Positions 18,519 through 29,297 of a DNA stretch of 64,000 nt are shown here, piece by piece. This stretch comes from Conchocele bisecta (taxonomy: Eukaryota; Mollusca; Bivalvia; Lucinida; Thyasiridae), in assembly GCA_029237695.1 (NCBI GenBank), contig CM055275.1, positions 5,633,131 through 5,697,130 of the forward strand, read 5' to 3'. Position numbers and translations under genes: made by a program. Within the stretch, counting starts at the first letter, position 1. The number at the start of each line of letters is the position of its first letter. Under the pieces are notes generated by a model. The model was not told the DNA's origin. It ran no database searches and saw only the letters and a list, made by a program, of their open reading frames with translations.

Positions 18519-19561
18519 TAATGCACTCTATAAATATCACGTAATCTGATTGGCTGATGTCATACATTACAGGTATATCATTGTTGATGAACGGTAGCAA
18601 ATTATTTCAATATGTAGTCCTACGCCAGTAGTAAAGGAGTGCATTAGCAATAGGTTAAGTGCATTGTAATTTTGAAATTTGCGGCGTATATCCGAAAATG
18701 ATAGGTCGGAAAACATGTTTAATGGCTCCGCTAGCGTGTCGCGATTAAACAGATTTTCCGACCTATCATTTTCTGATATACGCCACAAATTTCAAAATTA
18801 CAATACAGTTAACCCTATATTCTATCCGTCCTGTTCGGTGATTATCTTGACTTTGCCTTGTATGTCTATGTCATGGTTCGTTCTGTGATAGACCGAGGTA
18901 GTCTAACAGTTACTGTATGAATATATCATACAGCATACGGTTAACTGTATTGTAATATAGGGTTAACTGTATTGTAATATAGGGTTAACTGCATTGTAAT
19001 ATAGGGTTAACTGCATTGTAATATAGGGTTAACTGTATTGTAATATAGGGTTAACTAGGGTTATATGTGTTGTAATATAGGGTTAACTGTATTGTAATTT
19101 TCAAATTTGCGGGGTATATCAGAAAATAATAGGTCGGAAAATCTGTTTAATGGCGACGCGCTAGCGGTTAACTGTATTATAATATAGAGATAACTGTATT
19201 GTAATATAGGGTTAACTGTATTGTAATATAGGGTTAACTAGGGTTAACTGTGTTGTAATATAGGGTTAACTGTATTGTAATTTTCAAATTTGCGGCGTAT
19301 ATCAGAAAATAATAGGTCGGAAAATATGTTTAATGGCGACGCGCTAACGGAGCCATTAAACATGTTTTCCGGCCCAATCATTTTCTAATATACGTCGCAA
19401 ATTTCAAAATTACAATGCGGTTAACCTATTTCTAATGCACTCCTTTACTGCTGGCGTAGGAATACATATTGAAATAATTTACGACCGTTCATCAACAATG
19501 ATATACCTGTAATGTATGATATCAGCCAATCAGATTGCGTGATATTTATAGAGTGCATTAG
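18519..19561. mobile_element. Large foldback element T (about 1.04 kb) with inner 22-bp arrays
   Basis: CTAATGCACTCTATAAATAT at the left and the inverse at the right begin arms of about 230 bases (18519-18748 and 19332-19561). The left arm continues into its own hairpin (18660-18805: GTAATTTTGAAATTTGCGGC and mirror, TAGGTCGGAAAACATGTTTA). The middle carries two blocks of the 22-bp unit GGGTTAACTGTATTGTAATA(TA), about a dozen copies, plus internal copies of the TTTGCGGCGTATATCAGAAA arm. Three nested levels of symmetry. Confidence 0.87.
18935..19268 (+). repeat. 22-bp tandem repeats inside T
   Basis: GGGTTAACTGTATTGTAATA(TA) repeated in two blocks (about 18938-19098 and 19186-19268) separated by an arm fragment. 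Some units are shortened to GGGTTAACTA. Confidence 0.85.
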
Positions 19562-20229
19562 AATAACGTTTGCGTTTTATATCAGAGTTTTGGTTAGTCT
19601 CACGTTTGTGCAATGTTTGTCAGAAAACCAGTTGTTGTGATTTATGAGAGATTCTCGGTTTTATCTTCACTGCGCATGCCCAGTGATGCAAAATCGGTAA
19701 AACAGCGATTTTTCATCGGAAACGTTTTTTTCCGATTTTGTGTCACTGCGTATGTGTAGAGTTTCTGTGAATCCCGTCTTGAATTGTTGGTACAATGCAT
19801 ATGCGCATGGTTTTGAGAGGAAATTAAAAAAAAGAAGATATTTTTGGATAAGAAAACAAGAAAACGGGTTGAAATCGGTAAAAAATGAAAACCCTGTTTT
19901 CAGACGTTTTCAAACGGGAATACGTGGGTTTCATTGGCCAATAAGAATACATAAAACGCGCGCTTGGACCAGGTTCACGTCTCGTTTCCAATGGCAACAG
20001 AAAGGTAAACGCTACAGTGGTCTAAATCCGTTATTAGATGATATAGACGGTGATAGAGTCAAGTTGTCTGACTCGAGCATGGCGCAGGTGCATCACTCGC
20101 TGCCACTCTATTCGCTAATGAACACTGCTAGTAGACCGAACCACGTGACTCGCCACGAGGAAATGGTGAATATTCCGCGTTTGTCCAGTGTAGATCCTAT
20201 GTACCTGTATATACATGTATTGTACAGAT
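19562..20229. other. Mostly unrecognised; one hairpin
   Basis: 19671-19752 folds: GCGCATGCCCAGTGATGCAA...ATCGG and the inverse CCGATTTTGTGTCACTGCGT. A 184-codon open frame covers 19740-20294 but runs into the family F repeat and shows no domain. Confidence 0.55.
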
Positions 20230-20538
20230 CAGTAGTCTATTTCACCAACATTGCAAAGTATACTTTTCTAGCAAAGTATACTTTGACGGAGTAATCATTT
20301 ATTTTTCCCGAAATGCATTTTTTCACATAAAACTAACAACTGCGTATATTTGATGATTAAAAGTATGCAGAATTATTATACTGAATTTATTACATTATCA
20401 CAGCCAAATTGGCTGTGATAATGTAATCAATTCAGTATAATAAAAATTGATAAATGTATCCTAAAATTGAAAATTTCTCTCTCAAAGTAATCTTTGCTAG
20501 ATAAGTATACTTTGCAATGATGGTGAAATAGGCTGCTG
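20230..20538 (+). mobile_element. Family F foldback element
   Basis: CAGTAGTCTATTTCACCAAC to TGGTGAAATAGGCTGCTG. Subterminal motif CAAAGTATACTTTTCTAGCA is itself repeated and palindromic (AAAGTATACTTT). The centre is GAATTTATTACATTATCACA...GCCAAATTGGC with its mirror. Confidence 0.9.
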
Positions 20539-20654
20539 ATGTAGACTCTGAGCTTGTAACAAACTCGTGTAGTGTGGTGCGAAGACAATTAAATTTTTGT
20601 TATATCTATTGTAATGGCTAACAACGGATGCCCTATATATACGTGTGTGTGTGT
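20539..20654. other. Spacer
   Basis: Nothing recognised apart from a short GT run at 20643-20657. Confidence 0.4.
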
Positions 20655-20850
20655 GTTTAACCCTTCCTACGCTGTTGACGGAAATTGCCGTCTGCTGTTT
20701 TTCATTTTTGCTTTAATTCTTAACAAAAACCACTGGTGGAGACGATTCTCATGTGCTGTCAAAACCAGGTTTTTGGTTATAAATATTGAAAATAAAACAT
20801 TTCCATTGCAGCAGACGAAAAAATTTAATTCAGCGTAGTAAGGTTTAATG
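20655..20850. mobile_element. TTAA-type MITE with paired inner arms
   Basis: TTTAACCCTTCCTACGCTG (20657-20675) and CAGCGTAGTAAGGTTTAA (20832-20849) are inverted ends with TTAA. A second pair, GCCGTCTGCTG/CAGCAGACG, lies inside. It resembles family G in its CCCTT ends but has an unrelated interior. Confidence 0.7.
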
Positions 20851-20855
20851 CTGTG

Positions 20856-21354
20856 ATGTTCCACTACTGAATGTTTCATGTTTTGCTACCGACGATCTTT
20901 TGGCCATTAAACACATTAAATCTTAAAGAAAATTAAATGTAAGTACTTTTTCATCAATAACAAAAAAGTCACACTCTCCAAACAAATTTATTTGATGAAA
21001 TTCCGTCAAATATTGTTTTTATTGCGAAACAAAATATTTTCCTTTAGGAATTTAACATAGGGCTAAAAATAGATTTTCAAAATCTAACTTTTGTTTTCTT
21101 AGTTACATCATTTCAAAGCTATCTAGCCAGGTTTCGGAGTCAACTTCCAAAATAGTTTTTTGACTCCTCCCTTTTCTCCCCATGTTAAATTCCCATAGGA
21201 AAATCGTTTTTTCGCTATAAAATAAATACATGATGGAATTTCATCAAACAAAATTTTTTAGGGAGGGTGACTTTTTTGTTATTGATGAAAAAGTACTTGC
21301 ATTTAATATGTTTTATATTTAATGTGTTTAATAGCAGAAAACCGTGGAACAGAC
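20856..21354. mobile_element. Family P foldback element
   Basis: Left arm GCTACCGACGATCTTTTGGC, ATTAAACACATTAAATC, GTCACACTCTCCAAAC; right arm GGGAGGGTGACTTTTTTGTT, TTTAATGTGTTTAATAGC, CGTGGAACAGACAGT. The middle has ATCTAGCCAGGTTTCGGAGT, shared with the 34.7-kb and 53.8-kb copies. Confidence 0.85.
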
Positions 21355-21712
21355 AGTTATACCGTTTTTAAGTAGTGCTGCACTACGCGTTGGCGTAAAA
21401 TGTTTCACGTTGAATGGGCGCTGGGTTCCTGATGAATTCCCATTCATTTGTTTACAACATGTTCTGCATAAACACAAGCAATGTGTGCAGGTTACTAGAC
21501 GAGATTACATGTATGCGATAGCTCTAAGTAACACTGAGAGGCATCTCGTCAGGGAACCGGCGTGTTTTTCGACATGAAACAGCTAACGCCAGCGCGACGT
21601 GCATCACCAGTGGTTCTTAACGGATCTATTTGCGAATTGTTTTCTGATTGTTTCCCACCACTCTCAAATTAGGAGGAAATTAAGAACTTCAATATTATCA
21701 GTGGCTGAGACT
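21355..21712. other. No recognisable feature
   Basis: No repeat match, hairpin or coding evidence. Confidence 0.4.
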
Positions 21713-21965
21713 GGAGAATGGGGCTGATGTGTATTGTGACAAGTGTAGTTCCAGATCAGCCTGTGAATCCGCACAGTCTGATCAGAATCTGCACTGATCG
21801 CCATTCTGTCAATATAACACCAGTCAAGCCTCTAACAATCAGTATAGACCGTATCCGACCACATGAGTGTGCTATTTGATCAGGATCTACTCTGGTCACA
21901 AATGCCATAGGCCCCATTTCTCCAGCTACAGCCATATATATGCATTACAGGATTCATTGATTGCC
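21713..21965 (-). mobile_element. Family E element, inverted
   Basis: CAGATCAGCCTGTGAATCCG, CGCCATTCTGTCAATATAAC, CTATTTGATCAGGATCTACT, then CCCCATTTCTCCAGC. The hairpin around the dimerised CAGATCAG...CTGATCAG is weaker than in other copies. Confidence 0.8.
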
Positions 21966-21987
21966 AGCCAGCGTAGGCTACGCCGGT

Positions 21988-22440
21988 TGCACACCGTCAT
22001 AATACCCGTTTTCCGAGCACCACCCTACTTGTACGCTTGTCGCACACGTCATAAGACCCGTTCCTGACCACCACCCAAGTTGTACGCTGCACGCGCACGT
22101 TACATGTATAAAAACCGGTTCCCGACCACCTCCCAATGTGTACGCTCCTCGCGGACGTCATAAGACCCGTTTCCCGACCTCCACCCAAGTTGTACGCTAG
22201 TCGCGCACGTCATAAGATCCGTTTCCCGACCTCCAACCAAGTTGTACGCTAGTCGCGCACGTCATAAGATCCGTTTCCCGACCTCCACCAAAGTTGTACG
22301 CTAGTCGCGCACGTCATAAGACCCGTTTCCCGACCTCCACCAAAGTTGTACGCTAGTCGCGCACGTCATTTCCGACCACCACCAAAGCTGTACGCTAGTC
22401 ACGCACGTCATAAGACCCGTTTCTCGACGTCCAACCAAGT
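21988..22440. repeat. 52-bp tandem array, about 9 units
   Basis: Unit GTTGTACGCTAGTCGCGCAC(GTCATAAGACCCGTTTCCCGACCTCCACCAA). Regular 52-base steps from about 22190 to 22346; outer units vary in length and sequence. It is GC-rich and CpG-rich compared with the surroundings. Confidence 0.9.
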
Positions 22441-22635
22441 CGATGTTATACACGAACATACAGAGAAGGAACATCAATGTATCTGTATTCGTATAACTTG
22501 TTAATTAGACAGATGTACAGCCAAAAGGTCATATCGCTAACTGACTTGGCATTTATCTGTATCTGATCCAGGATATGAATCTGCTATAGTACGGCTTATT
22601 TGAACCGTACGCCTAAATGTTGTTACACACGTGTA

Positions 22636-22814
22636 CGCGTTAATCTTGCCCAGACGTCAAACGTTTCTGAACATCTACCGGCAATCTCAACTCGCAACTA
22701 GCACAGCTCAGGCTCAGCCGATACAACTGCAAGCTTTCAAGCGCGTTATTCAAGTATTTTGAAATATGATTAAATTCAAATATTGGCAAGATTTGCGCAG
22801 GTGTTTGTGTAGAT
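22636..22814 (-). mobile_element. Family N element, inverted, decayed
   Basis: CGTTAATCTTGCCCAGACGT...CAACTCGCAACTAGCACAGC, CAGGCTCAGCCGATACAACT..., ending TATTGGCAAGATTTGCGCAG. Much of one hairpin arm is missing. Confidence 0.75.
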
Positions 22815-22880
22815 GTCTTTCTTGAGTGGGTTCGCTGTGTTTTATAAGCATCACCGCATGTATGTGTGTGTGAATGGTTG

Positions 22881-23092
22881 TTATTAGCCGATCTATTTAT
22901 AGATCGTCTAATATGTTGGTTATCCATCAAATTCTGAAAAAGTTTGTAGCAACCCTTTTCTCCGCTATTCGGTAATCTACGAACGCGAATTTTTCTGTAT
23001 CACTTCCAAATTGCATCAACCGATAAAGTTTGCATTTTTGGCAATTATCTCCGTTTAAAACTTTACTTATAGCCAAATAACACAATTTTGAA
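22881..23092 (+). mobile_element. Family M element
   Basis: TTATTAGCCGATCTATTTAT...TTGGTTATCCATC, TGTATCACTTCCAAATTGCA, CATTTTTGGCAATTATCTCC. Homologous along its length to 29296-29491. It begins with the hairpin AGCCGATCTATTTATAGATCG. Confidence 0.75.
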
Positions 23093-24008
23093 TACTTAAT
23101 GAGCTGAACGCCTGAAGAGATTTAACCCAGGAAGCTATTGTTGTTGAAGTCCATAGTTGGCTCTAATGGCCATATACGCCAACATACGCCGATTATTGGG
23201 CTAATTTAAATTAAAGCTTTTATTTATTAAACAGAACAAGTTTCAGCCACTTATAATCTCGTAAAATGTGTTTATTCGGCTAATTTATAATCGACCTCTG
23301 CTCAAAATCTCCTTACTAGTAACCCCAGCATTTTCGGGTTTATCCCAGCATCTCGGGTTTATCCCATTGGATCGCGTATGCGCGTCATTTGACGCTAGTT
23401 AATATTCACAAAATTTTCCACCAATCAAAACGAAGAATTGCCCTTCATAGCCAACTTTGATTTGTTTACGTATCATGCAGGGATGGCAGGGATGCATCCA
23501 GCACGCGCGATTGCGGCAATCCCCCTTAATTATTGTCAATGCCGCACATTATTGATTGTCTTGCGCCCGACATCGCGCAAAAAAATCATGGATGGGGCAC
23601 ATTAGGCCAATCTGGGCATGTGCCTGAATACGCAGGAGCTTGCGTCTATTTTTAGATGACACTGTAACCGCTAGATATATATAGCCCTGGTAGCTCCGCC
23701 CACTCGCATGCTGCCACAGAATTCGGACAAACACACACACAGTGACTACAACTTTGTGTATTGCGGAGTGTAATTTGTAGATAAATAGAGCATACAGTAC
23801 AGGTGTTACGCTGGAATATTTCGCAACATAATGGTGACAACAAAACATTGCTGCTATGGCATTGCTGCTATTGGATGGATTTGGGAACGGGTTTCCAAAA
23901 CCTGCACAAAATCGAGAAAAATGTCAACGCTGGGTACAGAACTGTGGTCGAAAATAGTTTACCATTGACAATGTTACCAGAGACACCTACATATGTTCGA
24001 TGCACTTT
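23093..24008. other. No recognisable feature
   Basis: About 900 bases. CCCAGCATTTTCGGGTTTAT/CCCAGCATCTCGGGTTTATC is a small direct repeat at 23328-23366. The open frames here have no family match. Confidence 0.45.
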
Positions 24009-24064
24009 ACCCTGATTTGATCGGCTAATAACATCATGCTCTGCATGACTTTTCATTTGTTTGT
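24009..24064. repeat. Family L fragment
   Basis: CCCTGATTTGATCGGCTAAT through GCATGACTTTTCATTTG, near-identical to 30449-30503. It contains CATGCTCTGCATG and the string GATCGGCTAATAA, the inverse of family M's start, so L and M may be opposite ends of one element. Confidence 0.65.
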
Positions 24065-24068
24065 TGTT

Positions 24069-24315
24069 TTAACCCTTTCACCCCTAAGTAACTGAATGGG
24101 CTGCGATATGTTAATTTTGCAACCAAACCAATCATCGCAAAATTATTTTCAGACTATTCCATTTATAAAAAGAGGGTACTTGTTTTTCTCAAAAATATGA
24201 AAATTGCTTTCAAACAGTGCAGATCCTGATGAGACGGCTCGTTACGAGCCGGCTCATCTGGATCTGCACTGTTTGCATAAACCGATATAGCGGGCTTTCG
24301 GGTTCAAAGGGTTAA
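24069..24315 (-). mobile_element. Family G MITE, full length, inverted
   Basis: TTAACCCTTTCACCCCTAAG to TTCAAAGGGTTAA. Very close to the 17.7-kb copy and followed by the same piece of H. Confidence 0.88.
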
Positions 24316-24431
24316 AAACACATGACGTTCATCGTCGTTGCTAGTGACCGGCAACAATTGCGACAAAATGAGTATTATTAATTTTAAAGTCATATTTGCT
24401 TATTTACATTATTTCGGGTTCAAAGGGTTAA
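24316..24431 (+). mobile_element. H fragment bounded by a second G end
   Basis: CATGACGTTCATCGTCGTTG...TTGCTTATTTACATTATT is H; at 24412-24431 the last 20 bases of G (CGGGTTCAAAGGGTTAA) recur. The H piece is thus flanked by G ends in the same direction. Confidence 0.8.
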
Positions 24432-24700
24432 TGGTGTTGAACGGCCTATCAACAGCTACAACGCCAGCGGGTTCGACCCCGCATGTGACCTGCTGCATTG
24501 GGAGGAAAATCAGAACATCAGAACGGAATATTTACATTGAAATAAATACATATTAAGCACTGAAATTAGAATAAACTGACCTTGTGCCAGGTCCATACCA
24601 CACCAAAGTCACTTGACCCCCTCCCCTAAAAATAATAGGATTATGAATAATCGTATTACTCATACAAGGGGTATCACCAGATTAAACCCGCACTTACAAG
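24432..24700 (-). mobile_element. Family Y element (tRNA-derived SINE candidate)
   Basis: GGTGTTGAACGGCCTATCAA, GCGGGTTCGACCCCGC (a B-box/T-arm), GAACGGAATATTTACATTGA, then the tail shared with 3897-4085 in inverse. No good A box is visible upstream of the T-arm, so the tRNA head is incomplete. Confidence 0.65.
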
Positions 24701-24753
24701 AATGCAAAAATACGTACATGAATGTACAAGTATGATTGCAAAGTACACTGCAG

Positions 24754-24988
24754 AGGTCCGTTTTCGCTAAACTTCGTTCTACTAAAATGTTCGCAAGTGC
24801 AAAAGTATGATAGTCCGTAAATTTCATATTAACAATGTTTTCTTGTAAACAATTATTGGATTTACATTTATTGAGCATAGGCTGCAGCCTATGCTCAATA
24901 AATGTAAATCCATCAATTTAAATATCTAGACGATCTTAAATTTGCAATTACAAACATTTTAGTCGTACGAAGTTTAGTGAAACGGACA
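24754..24988. mobile_element. Family I palindromic MITE
   Basis: GGTCCGTTTTCGCTAAACTT to AAGTTTAGTGAAACGGACA. Inverted ends GTTTCACTAAACTTCGTACG; centre ATTTATTGAGCATAGGCTGC with its mirror and no loop. Confidence 0.9.
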
Positions 24989-25279
24989 TCACGTAATGAG
25001 CTACGTAATGAGCTATCAGAAACCTGGAGTTTGAAATGTAGAACATTGGAACCTCACTACAATGCACCCTGTGGACCATGGAAGGGTGTCAGATTTGCGG
25101 GCGTGTAGACTTGGAGGCGAATCCCCGAGAGCTTACCTAAGACGCCATCGAGCTCATATGTGTAGCGTAAACGATCCATACACGTCGAACGTGTTCTTTG
25201 TATGTAATTGATACATTTAAGGAATAAAACCATGGGTGTTCGCGTTAACTGTGATATACAATACATTTAATATGTTCAA

Positions 25280-25540
25280 AGTGCGTGGATTCCGAAGAAT
25301 GCACAGGCTGTTCTGGATCTACATTGATCGCAAAACCCATAATCCCTCTGATCAAATAGCGCACTCCAGTAGCCTGATAACAATATATATTGGTTGTTTG
25401 AAGCATGACGGGTGGTTCATTGATGTAATGGCGAACAGTGCAGATCCAGATCAGACTTTGCGGATGCACAGTCTGTTCTGGATCTACATTGATCGCAAAA
25501 CCCATAATCCCTATTTCTCCATCCACAGCCTCATTTGTGC
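25280..25540 (+). mobile_element. Two overlapping family E units in tandem
   Basis: GCACAGGCTGTTCTGGATCT at 25300 and GCACAGTCTGTTCTGGATCT at 25465 each precede ACATTGATCGCAAAACCCAT. A full E middle (CTGATAACAATATATATTGG) lies between. Confidence 0.82.
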
Positions 25541-25732
25541 TTAGAAATAGATTTGATTAATCGCCTAACGTACAGGTGGCTACAATTACAGAAATGTTTT
25601 CATTCGGCATACCTCGTATACTTTCATCTGCCGCCAGTTTATTATCAAACTGCCAATCACTTATTGACGTGGTATGGCAATATACAATTGTTTGTAGTCG
25701 TGATTGCGGATTAAATGCGTGACATGGAATTC

Positions 25733-25925
25733 GTGACCAGTGTAGTCTCAGATCAAATGGAACCGCTTGATAACGATCTAGTTTGCTTGTTAGAAGCGTG
25801 ACGGGTGTTTTGTTGATGGAATGACGAACGATACAGATCCTAATCGGAATGTGCGTCTGCACATGATGAACTGGATCTACACTGGTCTCAAAACCCATGA
25901 GCCCCATGTCTCCAGTCACAGACAC
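25733..25925 (+). mobile_element. Family E element
   Basis: GACCAGTGTAGTCTCAGATC, CTTGATAACGATCTAGTTTG, GAAGCGTGACGGGTGTTTTG, GGATCTACACTGGTCTCAAA. Hairpin partly decayed. Confidence 0.8.
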
Positions 25926-25988
25926 ACACATGTAAGCGTGATTACATAAACGATGATATGATTTGTACGATTGTCTTGGTCCCACATG

Positions 25989-26092
25989 TACAGTGGGGTC
26001 AGCGAGTAAGTGCACACACGAACGAACACGACAGATTGGTTCCAACGTGTCGTGTTCGTTCGTGTGTGCACTTACACGCTGACCCCACTGTA
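25989..26092. mobile_element. Family C palindromic MITE, complete
   Basis: TA, 100-bp palindrome CAGTGGGGTCAGCGAGTAAG to GCTGACCCCACTG, TA. Only three or four arm mismatches. Confidence 0.92.
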
Positions 26093-26135
26093 ATATGTTA
26101 ATGACCAACGACTCATGAAATTTGTGGCCAGTCTG

Positions 26136-26456
26136 TACGGAGCCCCGCGCGGGACATGGATTTTTTATATTAATTCGTTCACACGAAACAACATTTAGCG
26201 AATTAACAATTAGTTTCCACGAAATGAGAATTCGCTCCCTCAATTTAACAATTCGTTCCAACGAATTAACAATTCGTTCGCACGAATTAACAATTCGTTC
26301 CCACGAATTAACAATTCGTTCCCACTGGAACGAATTGTTAATTCGTGGGAACGAATTGCTATATCGTGGGAACGAATTGTTAAGTCGAGGGAACGAATTG
26401 TTATATTGAGGGAACGAATTAATAAAACAAATGCATGTCCTCTGTGGGGCTCAGTA
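26136..26456. mobile_element. Family K element, compact
   Basis: TACGGAGCCCCGCGCGGGAC to GTGGGGCTCAGTA. Left-half units: ..GAAAC, CACGAAAT, CTCAATTT, AACGAATT, CACGAATT, CACGAATT. They mirror directly at ATTCGTTCCCACTGGAACGA with no spacer, so the entire core is one long hairpin. Confidence 0.9.
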
Positions 26457-26495
26457 GCATTGAGTATAATGATGCACATATTGGTTTGGAGCTCA

Positions 26496-26632
26496 GGGGC
26501 CCGTTTCACTAAACTTCGTACGACTAAATGTTCGTAATTGCAATATTATGATAGTCTGTAAATTTCACATTAACAATGTTTTCTTGTAAACAATTATTGG
26601 ATTTACATTTATTGAGCATAGGCTGCATGATT
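26496..26632 (+). mobile_element. Family I left half
   Basis: GGGGCCCGTTTCACTAAACT through GAGCATAGGCTGCATG, then breaks off at the palindrome centre. Confidence 0.85.
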
Positions 26633-26740
26633 AAACAAGCGGAATTTACCCCCTCATACATGTGTAGAGGGTTCTGCATGTGCCACAATAGTGACTTTAA
26701 TTGAATTTGCCATATTACAAGCAGCGAAACCATCTGATCG

Positions 26741-26906
26741 CGAACATAAAAATCCGTGAACATAAAAACCCGTGAACATAAACATCCGTGAACATAAAAA
26801 TCTGTGAACATAAAAACCCGGTGAACATAAAAACCCGTGAACATAAAAACCTGTGAACATAAAACCCCAGGAACATAAAACCCCTGAACATAAAAACCCG
26901 CGAACG
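26741..26906. repeat. 16-bp tandem array, about 10 units
   Basis: Unit GAACATAAAAACCCGT with small variants. Because 16 is not a multiple of three and the unit has no stop on the minus strand, two overlapping minus-strand frames stay open and read FMFTGFYVHGFLCSR-type repeats. Not a gene. Confidence 0.9.
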
Positions 26907-27355
26907 ATATTCCGTTTCCTGTATGCACTATTTATAAACAGAAATAAACAGAAGTTGTACAATTGGCTTCGGATATACGATACAAATATATAATTCAAAT
27001 CTTTTTTTATCACGTTCATGGTACAGCCGAAACAGAGTGCCTTTAATATGAATGTCTTAATGAGGATCACCCTACTCCGTTATACATTCCTTGCATAGTA
27101 CACACCCGGTTGCGTTATATTGCCAATAACAAACGTGGATTGCGAAAAGGTGTCCGAATCTCGAACTGGAAATCAAGCTGCTTTATTTGATCAAATCACA
27201 ATTCATATTTTTTTTTATTTTTTTTTTATACATCTGAATATTTTTAAGAAACGGACTGTACCGGGTATATGCTGAGTTACGCTTCAGCAGTCTACAAGTA
27301 TTGCACGAGTAAAAAGGTCCGCTTTGCCGGCTATTCACCCGTATTTCATTCAGGT
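26907..27355. other. No recognisable feature
   Basis: Only a T-rich run at 27208-27229 is notable. Confidence 0.4.
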
Positions 27356-27556
27356 ACACAACCGCCTTCGTTAATCTTGGCCCGATAATCAACGTTTATG
27401 AACATTTATTGGCGACGCCAACTCGCAATCAAACACTTTGATTGCCTGAGCCTGAGCTGTTGCACAGCTCAGGCTCAGCCAATCAAAGTGTTTGATTTCA
27501 AGCACAATTTTCAAGTATTTTCAAATGTTGGCAAGATTATCGCAGGCGATGTTGTA
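27356..27556. mobile_element. Family N palindromic element, full length
   Basis: ACAACCGCCTTCGTTAATCT to GCAAGATTATCGCAGGCGAT. Centre AATCAAACACTTTGATTGCC...GCCTGAGCTG TTG CACAGCTCAGGC folds over about 85 bases. Best copy for both family ends. Confidence 0.88.
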
Positions 27557-28046
27557 TGCCGTGCGAAGTGTTGGCAGTAAATATCTCGCCCGGTCTTAAT
27601 GTTCTAATGAATAGATTTAGCAGGAAATTATGTTCAACGTTACCTGCATTCTTACACGTTTTGCACATTTTCTTTATGAAGCGTAAGTGTCGAAATTGTG
27701 CTAGGTATGCAGAATATTGCATTTATTTTAGTTAATTGAGTGCAGCTTCTGACGTTTTGTTGTAGTGTTATGTGTATTGTTGTATTTCGTTGCAAACACA
27801 TGTATGGCTTAAACAAACATCTGGGTTTGTATCACGCCCGCTTGCTGTCCGCTGATATAGTCACCTGTGTTGGTGTGCGTCCGTGCGTCCGTGCGTCCGT
27901 GCGTCCGACATTTGTGTTCTTCAGTTTTTCAGTAATATCTCCACAACCCGATTGACTTGATACTTCACATACATGTACATGTACATGTACCTCTTTATGA
28001 TCACCCATAGTATCAGTTTATAGCCCGTCCATGCTGCCATGGTCAA
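27557..28046. other. Mostly unrecognised
   Basis: An 8-bp tandem CGTCCGTG (27875-27908) and a TACATG tandem (27969-27990) are the only structures. Confidence 0.6.
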
Positions 28047-28211
28047 TGTCAATTTATTGAGCATAGGCTGCATATATATGCAGCCAATGCTCAATAAATG
28101 CAAATTCAATAATTGTTTACAAGAAAACACTGTTAATGTGAAATTTACGGACTATCGTAATTTTGCACTTACCAACATTTTAGCCGTACGAAGTTTAGTG
28201 AAACGGCCCCC
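28047..28211 (-). mobile_element. Family I right half with full hairpin
   Basis: GTCAATTTATTGAGCATAGG, centre GCTGCATATATATGCAGC, then CTTTTAGCCGTACGAAGTTTAG-type end (GTGAAACGGCCCC). The left outer arm is missing. Confidence 0.82.
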
Positions 28212-28670
28212 AGATACATACATACTGGGACAATCAAATGCCTCGGCGGGCGTTATATGCTGACCGCGGCCATCTAGTTTAATAACATGCCATGACCGAT
28301 TAAAATAAGAAATAAAAACGTTCCCAAAATACACCGCATCATACCTCAAGCGGACAGGGTAGACCATGATCTGCCTGCGCCGATGACACGAACCTCTATT
28401 TCACGACTTATAAGCGTCCATGAGAAGCTCATTGTGCTCGTGTCCTGATCCATTGTGTAGTAAGCAATCTTACGCAGTGTGAATATGGTGAACTATCGTC
28501 TCGTATGCAATCTAACGCTATATGACTTCCCGGCGATTAATCGATATGGCGATAATTGCCATGAAAATCGATAGGTCTGGCCGTTTACAGAGACGCTATG
28601 ATACCGTTTTCACAGCACTCTCCGGTAGAATGCTAGTCGGTTTATAGACACTTGGCTTAGAAGGTTGCAG
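28212..28670. other. No recognisable feature
   Basis: No repeat or coding match. Confidence 0.4.
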
Positions 28671-29188
28671 AGCCAATATTAGCTACAATAACTCGCCTCC
28701 GATATGTTATATACGGCTACAATTTGACCCATTCAAAACATGTGAGCAATCGATGTGCATACCCAAACCTGTTGAATGCAGGTCAAACTTTAGTAAACTG
28801 TATATTTTATACCTTTAAACAAATAATCTTGACGTAGAACTAGTAAATTGCCAAAAAATAATAGAACAGGGAAATCATTTTCTCACGGAAGCCATATTTT
28901 CTCAAGTTGTTGTTCAACATTCAACGTAACGAAACGAAGCTTTCAAATTCACATGATATACATGTAAATGTCAGATAAACACCTTGACACGGTGAAATAG
29001 CCAATTTCTGCATGTGTATGTTCTTTATTAATAATTTATTGATACAAATTTGACAGTTTCATATCGCTAACATATCAAACACGCCAGATAACCGATTGCA
29101 AAAAGCACTCTTCCATGAATTACATTAAATAGATGGGGTTAAATTGCTACCCTCGCGAGAGGCATGGGGCGGGGTAGCAATTTTGTTT
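28671..29188 (+). mobile_element. Family O element
   Basis: GCTACAATAACTCGCCTCCG to GGGTAGCAATTTTGTTTC. Single-arm form at both places where other copies carry extra hairpins. Subterminal stem ATTGCTACCCTCGCGAG...GGGTAGCAAT. Confidence 0.85.
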
Positions 29189-29266
29189 CCAGTCGGTTTA
29201 TAGTGACTTGGCTTAGAATGTTACAGAGCCAATATAAGCCAACTATAAGGTATATTAAGAGATATC

Positions 29267-29297
29267 TACGGAGCCCCGCAGGGGACGTAGAATTATT
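29267..29297. mobile_element. Solitary family K end
   Basis: CTACGGAGCCCCGCAGGGGA CGTAGAATTATT joins directly to family M. The end alone is a hairpin (CCCCGCAGGGG). Confidence 0.75.

Noticed and set aside
18935..19268. Telomere-like sequence (TAGGGTTA in each 22-bp unit)
   Set aside because: Only eight bases match TTAGGG repeats per unit and never two full hexamers in a row; likely coincidence.
19740..20294. 184-codon open frame
   Set aside because: No recognisable domain; its 3' part runs into the family F terminal repeat and its 5' part overlaps a hairpin. Chance frame in repeat DNA.
24475..24490. tRNA gene from GCGGGTTCGACCCCGC
   Set aside because: Perfect T-arm but no paired acceptor, D or anticodon arms; kept only as a hint that family Y is tRNA-derived.
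25557..26261. 234-codon minus-strand frame
   Set aside because: Crosses an E element, a C palindrome and the start of K; no conserved domain.
26524..27070. Two overlapping frames with FYVHGFLCSR repeats
   Set aside because: Translation of the 16-bp tandem array.
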